DNA from: Streptomyces sp. NBC_01478
Lineage (GTDB): Bacteria > Actinomycetota > Actinomycetes > Streptomycetales > Streptomycetaceae
Reading direction: 5' to 3'
Assembly (NCBI RefSeq): GCF_036227225.1
Contig: NZ_CP109444.1
Coordinates: forward strand, 6,305,501 to 6,369,500
Length of the DNA stretch: 64,000 nt
The translations under genes were made by a program, and so were the position numbers. Position 1 is the stretch's first letter; each line of letters opens with the position of its first letter. Shown one piece after another: positions 51,399-57,727 of the stretch. The notes under the pieces were generated by a model. It had not been told where the DNA came from, did not search any database, and saw nothing but the letters and a program-made list of their open reading frames with translations.

Positions 51399-51968
51399 TC
51401 ATACGCGGTGCGGTACGGCTCCGTCCTGCCGGAGGTAGAGGTCGCGGAGCAGGGAGATCTCGGCGCCGTGATGGATCAGCTCCCTGTTGACGTGCAGGAC
51501 CCTGTTCTCCAGGGGATACGGCTCGGGACCCACCGCGGGCGGATTCTCCAGGTCGGCGTCCGAGAGCGCGCGGACCCCCGCGTTCCATCTCCCGTACATC
51601 TCGTCGAACTGTTTCAGCGCCTCGTCGGCGGTCCCCGCGTAGGCGAATGTCCCGGAGTCGAAGTCCTGGCCGCCGAAGTACCATCCGACCCGATAGCCCA
51701 GGCAGTCGACGACGATGTGCGCCAGCCGCCAGGCGATCGTGGTCACCGGCGCCGGTGACGGCACCAGGTCGGGGGGCGCGGAGTCCATCGTCCACTCCCC
51801 GGAACCTTCCGACATCGGTGCGGCCGAGGTGCCACGGGGGCGGATGCTCCAGCAGTCGCGCACCGGCTCCCAGAAGTACTCCGCGTCGGTGAGACCGTCC
51901 AGCCGCGGCCGCAGGTTGGTGCGCCAGTACCAGTCCAACTGGTCCGCGAGCTGCTCGCTTCTTGTCAT
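51399..51968 (-). CDS. DinB-like four-helix protein
   Basis: 189 residues. The DinB/YfiT-like fold is indicated by RSEQLADQLDWYWRTNLRPR, WRLAHIVVDCLGYRVGWYFG, DEALKQFDEMYGRWNAGVRA and the C-terminal HVNRELIHHGAEISLLRDLY, with three His placed as metal ligands (HI, HV/H, HHGAE). DinB proteins of this kind include thiol-dependent transferases (mycothiol- or bacillithiol-linked detoxification). The start ATG is at 51968. No operon partner is evident. Confidence 0.88.
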   Translation of the reverse strand: MTRSEQLADQLDWYWRTNLRPRLDGLTDAEYFWEPVRDCWSIRPRGTSAAPMSEGSGEWTMDSAPPDLVPSPAPVTTIAWRLAHIVVDCLGYRVGWYFGGQDFDSGTFAYAGTADEALKQFDEMYGRWNAGVRALSDADLENPPAVGPEPYPLENRVLHVNRELIHHGAEISLLRDLYLRQDGAVPHRV

Positions 51969-51991
51969 TTCCGCACACTACATAGATCGGC

Positions 51992-52231
51992 CTATCGCCC
52001 CACGAGGAAGGCGGCCCACGCTTCGCCGGAGACGGTGAGGTGCGGGCCGTCGGGGTTCTTGGAGTCGCGGATGTGGAGGGAGTGGGGGCAGGGGGCTATC
52101 TCGACGCAGTCCCCGCCGCCGCCGTCGCTGTACGAGGACTTGCGCCAGTCGAAGGCGACTTCGACGCAGTCGCCGCCACCGCTGTCGCTGTAGCTGGACT
52201 TGAACCACCGCAGGACGCGGGTGTCGCTCAT
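51992..52231 (-). CDS. DUF397 protein with tandem domain duplication
   Basis: 79 residues with two DUF397 openings in tandem: WFKSSYSDSGGGDCVEVAFD and WRKSSYSDGGGGDCVEIAPC, then the single ending VRDSKxP-like IRDSKNPDGPHLTVSGEAWA. The duplication is of the first 16 residues only. It overlaps the DUF5753 regulator gene by 4 bases (ATGA), the standard pairing in Streptomyces. DUF397 proteins act with the DUF5753 regulator in developmental or antibiotic control in several cases; function here is unproven. Confidence 0.93.
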   Translation of the reverse strand: MSDTRVLRWFKSSYSDSGGGDCVEVAFDWRKSSYSDGGGGDCVEIAPCPHSLHIRDSKNPDGPHLTVSGEAWAAFLVGR

Positions 52232-53064
52232 CTTTCTTCTCCTGCCAACCGCTCGATGAGGCTCAAGGAATCGTCGGGGCTCAGAGCCTGTGCGCGGATC
52301 TTCGCATAGCGGTGCGTCAGTTGAGACACCTCCGGCGGATCACTGATCAGGATGCCCTGGTCCTCGATCTCCATGTAGACGACGTGCTCGTGGTCCTTGG
52401 TCACCACGAGCTTCATGGCGCCACGATCGCCAGCGTACGTTCCGCGCAGTCCACGATCCATCGGCAGCACCTGAACACACACATTGTCCCGCCGCGCGTC
52501 CTCGGCGAGCGAGCGCAACTGCTCCCGCTGCACCTCCCAACTCCCGAACGGCCGCCGCAGTACGCCCTCTTCGAGGATCAGCTCGATCATCGGGGCCGGG
52601 TCCCGGTCGAAGAGTTTCCTGCGGGCCAGCCGCGCCTCGACGAGTTCTTCCCGCTTCTGCTCGGACACCGGCGGATAGCCGCCGCCGATCAACGCCCGTG
52701 CGTAGGCCTCGGTTTGAAACAAGCCGTCGACGACGAGCGTCGCGTACGAGGAGAGTGTGACGGCCCCCGCCTCGATCTCCGCGAACCCACGGAACCGGGT
52801 CGGGTACTTCTCCAACAGCATCCACTTGCGCGCCTCTTCGAAGACTCCGAGCCCGCCTCCGACCTGCTCCTCCAACTTGGCGAGCATCTTGTCGCTCGCG
52901 GGCTGCGCGCAGGTTTCCATCGCGCTGATGGCGGACCCGGTGTAACCCGTCAGCTTGCCCAACTCCACCTGCGTGAGCCCCTGTTGCTCACGCAGTGCTT
53001 TCGCGAGAAGGGCGACGAGTCGCGCCACGCCACTCGCCTCCTCCTTGTTCTCCGCCCGCGCCAT
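52228..53064 (-). CDS. DUF5753-type helix-turn-helix regulator
   Basis: 278 residues from ATG 53064, which has GGGGGTGA 5-6 bases upstream (the frame is open to TTG 53085). A Xre-type helix-turn-helix (LREQQGLTQVELGKLTGYTG SA-type, about 28-60) is followed by DUF5753 (about 95-265: LVVDGLFQTEAYARALIGGG; VCVQVLPMDRGLRGTYAGDR). It is upstream of and coupled to the DUF397 gene. The promoter region has a direct repeat GGTTGAGTTC at about 53078-53098 (minus strand). Confidence 0.9.
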   Translation of the reverse strand: MARAENKEEASGVARLVALLAKALREQQGLTQVELGKLTGYTGSAISAMETCAQPASDKMLAKLEEQVGGGLGVFEEARKWMLLEKYPTRFRGFAEIEAGAVTLSSYATLVVDGLFQTEAYARALIGGGYPPVSEQKREELVEARLARRKLFDRDPAPMIELILEEGVLRRPFGSWEVQREQLRSLAEDARRDNVCVQVLPMDRGLRGTYAGDRGAMKLVVTKDHEHVVYMEIEDQGILISDPPEVSQLTHRYAKIRAQALSPDDSLSLIERLAGEER

Positions 53065-53135
53065 CGCGGTCACCCCCGAACTCAACCGAACTCAACCGGT
53101 CAACAGCGCCCCGCATTCGTATCCAACCGTTGCCG

Positions 53136-53585
53136 ATGGTCGACGCAGAGTTATGGAAGACGGTAGTTGTGACGGTCGAGACTTTCCGTATGGATACGCA
53201 AAGTGACCTGAAATGGATCCCCGCGACCGGCATCCAACTCCGCAAGGCAGGGGTCCAGTTCGACGCGGTACGGGTGGACGGCGACGAGGGCAGAGACCTC
53301 GCGGACAGGCTCGCGCGCATGACGGGAGGGGCGCCGGGCCCGGTCGTGGAGGAGGCGACGGGCAACAGGGCGGTCTACTTCCTGGTCCCGGTCGGCAGCA
53401 CGTCCCACCGCCCCTGGCCACCCGGAGTGACCCGCCTCACCGCCGGCCCGAACCACATGTCGTACATCCCGGTCCCGGCCCTCAACGGCCAGACCTGGCC
53501 CCTGACTTGGCGCTACCGCCCGACGGCACCGGACCACTTCGTCCACACGCTGCTGCTACGGACCGCCCTTCACCCTCAAGAGTGA
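53136..53585 (+). CDS. Uncharacterised actinobacterial protein
   Basis: 149 residues if begun at ATG 53136; GTG 53169 and ATG 53190 are other starts, and none has a good ribosome binding site. The body reads DLKWIPATGIQLRKAGVQFD, LADRLARMTGGAPGPVVEEA, AVYFLVPVGSTSHRPWPPGV and LTWRYRPTAPDHFVHTLLLR, a pattern I have seen in Streptomyces proteins, some of them next to replication or helix-turn-helix genes. It has no signal or membrane segment. The function is unknown; a primase-polymerase-like origin is possible but not supported by visible catalytic motifs. Confidence 0.65.
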   Translation: MVDAELWKTVVVTVETFRMDTQSDLKWIPATGIQLRKAGVQFDAVRVDGDEGRDLADRLARMTGGAPGPVVEEATGNRAVYFLVPVGSTSHRPWPPGVTRLTAGPNHMSYIPVPALNGQTWPLTWRYRPTAPDHFVHTLLLRTALHPQE

Positions 53586-53670
53586 AGAACGCCAACTCCG
53601 GTCCAGGGAAAGCCGGTTACGGCTTGCGTTCGTCGCTTTGCGTGCGCATAGAGTCACGCCAACGAAAACG

Positions 53671-53697
53671 CCCCCGCGGTGTGCCAACACCCGGGGG
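53671..53697 (+). promoter_or_regulatory. Leader hairpin before the 53724 gene
   Basis: CCCCCGCGGTGT and ACACCCGGGGG form a 11-12 bp stem around GCCA, 27 bp before ATG. Its proximity to the start codon suggests translational or attenuation control, or it ends a preceding transcript. I recall similar hairpins before related genes in other Streptomyces, unverified. Confidence 0.55.
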
Positions 53698-53723
53698 CCC
53701 GACACCTGGAGCCACAACTCCCG

Positions 53724-54527
53724 ATGCGTATCCATCGTACGACGCCCACGCGCGCCTTTTCAGTCTTCTCCAACGCTCTTCTCCGTGACCGGAGCATCTC
53801 CTGGTGCGCGGTAGGCGTACTGACGTACCTCTTGAGCCTCCCGAGCGAGGCCCGTGTCACCATCCGCACGCTCGCCGATCAGCGCAAGGAGGGGCGGTCG
53901 CGGATCGCCGCCGCCCTGCATGAGCTGGAGGATTCGCGGTATCTGAGGCGCGTGGTGCACAAGAACCCGGAGAGCGGCCAACTCTTCACCGTGTACGAGG
54001 TTTTCGACACTCCGTACGAGGACGGGCCGCCTGCGGGTGAAGACGAAAAAGTCGAGAACCTGGCCTCCGGTGAGTCGGCCCTCGCGCCGTCGGGCGCTCT
54101 CCCTTCGGGAGAAAGAACCAGGGAACAAGAACCTCCCTCCCCGCCGCCCCAGGCCGAGTTGAGCGAGCGCACGGCGCTCGCCGCGCAACTGCTCGGCTCG
54201 TTGGGGCGGACCGAGCCCCGGCTCACGCTCGGTGCCGCCGATGCCGCGCGGCTCGCGCCGCTGGTCGAGGAGTGGTGGGACCGGGGTGCGACAAGTGCTC
54301 AGGTGCGTGCCGCCCTGACGGGCGGGCTGCCGCGCCGGATGTACTCGCCCGGCGCCATCGTCGAGAACCGTCTCCGCCGGAAATGCCCGGCGGCTCCCGC
54401 GACCTCGCCGGTCACCACCGTCCGGGTCGAGCCGCGCAAGCCCGGCGCCTCCGGCTACCGCGAGGCCGCGCAGCGGGGCGGCGCGCTGGCCCGCGCGCTG
54501 TTGCAGGGGCGGGCCGCGCTCGCTTAA
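53724..54527 (+). CDS. Helix-turn-helix (replication-initiator-like) protein
   Basis: 267 residues from ATG 53724 (MRIHRTTPTRAFSVFSNALL); the frame is open 15 codons further. The N-terminal winged helix (SISWCAVGVLTYLLSLPSEA; IRTLADQRKEGRSRIAAALH; YLRRVVHKNPESGQLFTVYE) resembles the DnaD/RepA-type domain of many Streptomyces proteins that begin MRIHRT. The middle (about 105-155) is low-complexity and the C-terminus (LVEEWWDRGATSAQVRAALT; IVENRLRRK) may be a second helical domain. DNA binding is likely; the target is unknown. Confidence 0.8.
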   Translation: MRIHRTTPTRAFSVFSNALLRDRSISWCAVGVLTYLLSLPSEARVTIRTLADQRKEGRSRIAAALHELEDSRYLRRVVHKNPESGQLFTVYEVFDTPYEDGPPAGEDEKVENLASGESALAPSGALPSGERTREQEPPSPPPQAELSERTALAAQLLGSLGRTEPRLTLGAADAARLAPLVEEWWDRGATSAQVRAALTGGLPRRMYSPGAIVENRLRRKCPAAPATSPVTTVRVEPRKPGASGYREAAQRGGALARALLQGRAALA

Positions 54528-54619
54528 CCGCTCACAGACTCCCGGCCGCACGTCCGTGCAGTGCCGGGTCCTTCGAAAGGAACGGAGCGTTGATGACCGT
54601 CACACTCGTACGCTCGGAG

Positions 54620-54641
54620 AAGGTATACCGCCGGTATACTT
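54620..54641 (+). promoter_or_regulatory. Dyad operator and -10 box of a VapBC-like pair
   Basis: AAGGTATACCGCCGGTATAC + TT is a near-perfect dyad with GTATAC in each arm. The right arm contains TATACT (54635-54640), a perfect -10 box 6 bases before the ATG at 54647, so transcription should begin at or next to the start codon and the mRNA should be leaderless. The overlap of operator and -10 fits autorepression by an antitoxin. Confidence 0.7.
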
Positions 54642-54646
54642 TGCTC

Positions 54647-54913
54647 ATGGCTGACACCACGATCAAGGTCGACCCAGCTGTCCGCGACCGTCTTCAGGAG
54701 CTTGCTCGGGAGCGCGGGATCACCATGCGGGACCTAGTGGCCGAGCTGGCCGGGGCCACGCCCACCAAGGAAGAGCTGCGCGAGCGGTACGAGGAGACCA
54801 GGGCGTACGTCGAGGAGCACTTCCTCGGTCGGCCTTACACGGAAGAGGACGAGAAGGCCGGCGAGGAGCTGTGGGCCGATCTCGAAGCCGGGCGCATCGG
54901 GGAGGTCCAGTGA
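54647..54913 (+). CDS. Antitoxin-like ribbon-helix-helix protein
   Basis: 88 residues, MADTTIKVDPAVRDRLQELA, then ARERGITMRDLVAELAGA: a ribbon-helix-helix DNA-binding domain of the VapB/CopG kind (beta strand TTIKVD, helices RDRLQELARERG and MRDLVAELA). The rest is acidic and rich in Glu. ATG 54647 is chosen because the -10/dyad lies just before it; an earlier ATG at 54593, with AAGGAACGGAG, would add 18 residues but would run through the operator. The stop overlaps the toxin-like gene. Confidence 0.82.
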   Translation: MADTTIKVDPAVRDRLQELARERGITMRDLVAELAGATPTKEELRERYEETRAYVEEHFLGRPYTEEDEKAGEELWADLEAGRIGEVQ

Positions 54914-55359
54914 CGGGGGAGGAGCGGTACCCACTGCCTCGTGCCGTCGTCTTCGACGACACCGCCGCGCTGGCCCTCGGCGCGGGGAACGTCATGGCCT
55001 CCCGGCTCGTCGTCGAGGCCGAGAAGGATCCCGCCCTGCGCGTCTACATCCCGGCGCTCAGTCTCGCCGTCGCCGAGCGGGAGCGGGCCGGGGTCGCCGA
55101 ACACGTCGGCGCGTTGCCGTCCGTGGCCATCGAGGGGCTCGACTTCGCGGCGGCTGCGGCCGTGGGCAAGCGGCTGCGGGTCGCCGGTGACGGTGAAGGC
55201 GAAGGCGACAAGGGTGAGGCCGGCTGGAGCGGCGCCCATGTGTTGCGCCTCGCTCTGCCCACCGTCGAGTGGCCGCGCGGCCGACCCGTCCTGACCAGGA
55301 CACCCAACCGGTATCGCGGTACCGGCATCCGCACGATCCGGATCGTCGAGCAGAGCTGA
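54910..55359 (+). CDS. PIN-domain-like putative toxin
   Basis: 149 residues from GTG 54910, overlapping the antitoxin stop (GTGA). The PIN-like plan is RAVVFDDTAALALGAGN (first Asp), ALSLAVAERERAGVAEHVG (Glu of the second acidic site), and WSGAHVLRLALPTVEWPRGR, RPVLTRTPNRYRG at the end. The usual Asp of the third site is not obvious (AH in its place), so nuclease activity is uncertain. The adjacent ribbon-helix-helix antitoxin and coupled start fit a VapBC-type module. Confidence 0.7.
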   Translation: MTGEERYPLPRAVVFDDTAALALGAGNVMASRLVVEAEKDPALRVYIPALSLAVAERERAGVAEHVGALPSVAIEGLDFAAAAAVGKRLRVAGDGEGEGDKGEAGWSGAHVLRLALPTVEWPRGRPVLTRTPNRYRGTGIRTIRIVEQS

Positions 55360-55462
55360 CCGCAAAGGGGGCGTCCTCGCCGGGACGCCCCCTTTGTCCG
55401 GGCATATCCTGAAGTCATCCATTCGTCCACCCGTGCACGCCGACCAGAAGAAGGTGACTGCG

Positions 55463-55753
55463 ATGCGCATGATGCTGAAAGCGTCCATGGACACCGAGAA
55501 GGGGAACGAGGCCATCCGGAACGGGACTCTCGGGAAGCTGATGGAGGAGTCCATGGAGCAGATCAAGCCCGAGGCGGCCTACTTCACCGCCGACGGCGGC
55601 AAGCGCACCGCGTTCCTGTTCTTCGACCTGAAGGACCCCTCCGACATTCCGTCGATCAGCGAGCCGTTCTTCCTCAACCTGGGTGCCGAGCTGACCTACA
55701 CCCCGGTGATGAACGCGGAGGACGTCGCGAGCGGTCTCTCCAAGATCCGCTAG
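55463..55753 (+). CDS. Conserved small cytoplasmic protein
   Basis: 96 residues from MRMMLKASMDTEKGNEAIRN, with GAAGG about 9 bases upstream; the frame is open 23 codons further. It reads KLMEESMEQIKPEAAYFTAD, GGKRTAFLFFDLKDPSDIPS and ISEPFFLNLGAELTYTPVMN, a ferredoxin-like alpha-beta pattern of a small actinobacterial family (similar to DUF3303/YciI-like monomers). No catalytic residues stand out. Its 3' end lies 4 bp from that of the convergent tautomerase gene. Confidence 0.78.
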   Translation: MRMMLKASMDTEKGNEAIRNGTLGKLMEESMEQIKPEAAYFTADGGKRTAFLFFDLKDPSDIPSISEPFFLNLGAELTYTPVMNAEDVASGLSKIR

Positions 55754-55757
55754 GCCG

Positions 55758-55973
55758 TCATTCCCGCGGTGTCCCCTGGATCTTGGCGAGGGTCAGGACA
55801 CCGCCGCCGATGCCCCATCCCGCGTCGGCGACCTCTTCCACCAGGACGAGCGTGGTGGCGCGGGCGCCGTCGCCGAAGATCTCGGCGTACAGGTCCGTGG
55901 TGCGCGTGATGATCTGTTCCTTCTGCTCGGGGGTGAGGGCGCCGGCGGGGACCTTGAAGTTCGCGAAAGGCAT
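55758..55973 (-). CDS. 4-oxalocrotonate-tautomerase-like protein
   Basis: 71 residues from MPFANFKVPAGALTPEQKEQ; Pro2 would be the N-terminal catalytic base after Met removal. The family pattern continues IITRTTDLYAEIFGDGARAT, TLVLVEEVADAGWGIGGG. The upstream in-frame codons (15) are not needed; GAGAAG lies before ATG 55973. Tautomerases of this size ketonise enols in aromatic breakdown, but no such pathway is nearby. It is divergent from the 56110 regulator, which may control it. Confidence 0.88.
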   Translation of the reverse strand: MPFANFKVPAGALTPEQKEQIITRTTDLYAEIFGDGARATTLVLVEEVADAGWGIGGGVLTLAKIQGTPRE

Positions 55974-56109
55974 GGTGTTCTTCTCATTCCTTGTACGGGG
56001 TGGGCAGGGGGCAACCATCCGTCTCCGGCGGCCGCCCGGCCAGGGCTGAACCCACCCAGGGGTTGGCAGCCCCTGGCTCCGACCCCGCCGGAGAGGAGAC
56101 GATGAGCGG

Positions 56110-56982
56110 GTGAACCTTCCCGAGCTCGCGGCGTTCCTCAGGTCCCGGCGTGACCGGGTCCGGCCGGCCGATGTCGGGCTGCCCGTCGGGCCCCGGCGCC
56201 GGGTGCCCGGACTGCGGCGCGAGGAGGTCGCGCAACTGGCGGGGCTGTCGGCCGACTACTACACCGAGCTGGAGCGCGGACGCGGCGCCCAGCCCTCGGC
56301 CCAGACCCTGGCCGCCCTCGCCCGGGCGCTGCGGCTCGGTGGCGACCAGCGCGACCACCTGTTCCACCTCGCCGACCGACCGTTGCCCGAATCGGCACGG
56401 GGCACGGGCGCGCGGCACGTACAGCCCGCCCTGCTCGGGCTGCTGGACCGGCTGGCCACCACCCCGGCCCAGGTCATCACCGACCTGCACGAGACCCTCG
56501 TACAGAATGAACTGGCCGCCGCCCTGCTCGGGCGGGCGCCGGAAGCGCGCGGTCCGGCGGGCGGGTTCGCGTACCGGTGGTTCACCGATCCGGCCGCCCG
56601 CGCGGTCTACCCGCCCGAGGACCATCCGCACCACTCACGGGTCTTCGTCGCCGATCTGCACGCGGTCGCCGCCCGCCGGAGCAACGACGGCGAGGTCGCC
56701 GGGATGACGGCGGCACTGCGGCGGCGCAGCGCGGAGTTCGCCGCCCTGTGGGACACCCACGAGGTCGGTCTGCGCCGCGCCGATCACAAGCGCATCGTGC
56801 ATCCCGCGCTGGGCGTCATCGAGCTGGACTGCCACAGTCTGTTCAGCGAGGACGGCCGCCAGCGCCTGCTGTGGTTCACGGCCCCGCCCGGTACCGAGGG
56901 TGCCGCCCAGCTCGAACTGCTCGGCGTCATCGGCACACAGGACATGGCGGCGACCGAGAACACCTCCCGCACCACCGGCTGA
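56110..56982 (+). CDS. MmyB-like helix-turn-helix regulator
   Basis: 290 residues. The N-terminal Xre domain (LAAFLRSRRDRVRPADVGLP; RRVPGLRREEVAQLAGLSAD YY; ERGRGAQPSAQTLAALARAL, about 5-75) is followed by the MmyB-like ligand-binding domain (VQPALLGLLDRLATTPAQVI; NDGEVAGMTAALRRRSAEFA; HPALGVIELDCHSLFSEDGR). The family is common in Streptomyces and often controls an adjacent divergent gene, here the tautomerase. The GTG start fits the domain beginning. The effector may be a small hydrophobic molecule such as a fatty acid. Confidence 0.9.
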   Translation: MNLPELAAFLRSRRDRVRPADVGLPVGPRRRVPGLRREEVAQLAGLSADYYTELERGRGAQPSAQTLAALARALRLGGDQRDHLFHLADRPLPESARGTGARHVQPALLGLLDRLATTPAQVITDLHETLVQNELAAALLGRAPEARGPAGGFAYRWFTDPAARAVYPPEDHPHHSRVFVADLHAVAARRSNDGEVAGMTAALRRRSAEFAALWDTHEVGLRRADHKRIVHPALGVIELDCHSLFSEDGRQRLLWFTAPPGTEGAAQLELLGVIGTQDMAATENTSRTTG

Positions 56983-56986
56983 AACG

Positions 56987-57637
56987 CTAGCTGAACACGA
57001 TCATCGAGCCCTGGGCCAGGCTGCGCGTCGCCGCCGCGTGCAGCCCGAGCCAGACGTGGCGTTCGCGGGCGAACGGGCTGGGGTCGTACGGCGCGGGCAC
57101 GGCCGGCTCCTCCAGCTCCGTGGGCGCGGCGGGGGGCTGCGGCGGAGTGGGCGGGTTCGCCGGGTCGATGCCGATCGTCGGGGCCACGAACTCCAGCTCC
57201 CGCAGAAGGGTCTGGGACGAGCCCAACGGGCCGCCGCCGGCGAGGAGTTCGTCGTTCGCGAGCGGGTGCGGGAAGTCGACCGGGACGTAGGCGCCCGCGT
57301 GGTCGTAGTGCCAGACCAGGTGGGACTGCTGGGCGGTGGTCTCGAACATCTCCAGGAGCTGTTCGTAGTCGCCGCCCAGGTCGTCCACCGGGGTCACCGG
57401 GAGCCCGCAGACCTGGAGGAGGTAGGCCCGGCGCAGGAAGTGCAGCGCGTCGTAGTCGAAGCCCGCGACCGGGGCGACCTCGCCGGACAGTCCCGGCATG
57501 TACTGGTACACCGGCACCGGAGGGAGCCCGGCCTCGGCCAACAGCGAGTTGTAAAGCGCGAGTTCGTCGGCGAAGGGATTGTCGGGGGTGTGGCACAACA
57601 CGTCGACGAGCGGGACCAGCCACAGGTCACAGGCCAA
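56987..57637 (-). CDS. Uncharacterised protein with TTG start
   Basis: 216 residues from TTG 57637, preceded by GAGGAG with 10 bases between; no ATG or GTG offers a better start. The protein begins LACDLWLVPLVDVLCHTPDN and has conserved-looking PVYQYMPGLSGEVAPVAGFD and HLVWHYDHAGAYVPVDFPHP. A proline-rich linker (ANPPTPPQPPAAPTELEEPA, about 155-175) leads to a short C-terminal domain (HVWLGLHAAATRSLAQGSMI). I do not recognise the family. It is convergent with the MmyB-like gene (stop 5 bp apart). Confidence 0.7.
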   Translation of the reverse strand: MACDLWLVPLVDVLCHTPDNPFADELALYNSLLAEAGLPPVPVYQYMPGLSGEVAPVAGFDYDALHFLRRAYLLQVCGLPVTPVDDLGGDYEQLLEMFETTAQQSHLVWHYDHAGAYVPVDFPHPLANDELLAGGGPLGSSQTLLRELEFVAPTIGIDPANPPTPPQPPAAPTELEEPAVPAPYDPSPFARERHVWLGLHAAATRSLAQGSMIVFS

Positions 57638-57727
57638 AAGAGGGCTCCTCGGTTACTCGCTGCGCAGCGTGGATCTCGCATGGTGGTCAGGCAAGAGTAG
57701 GGGGAAGAGTAGTCGGTGCGGCCCGGG

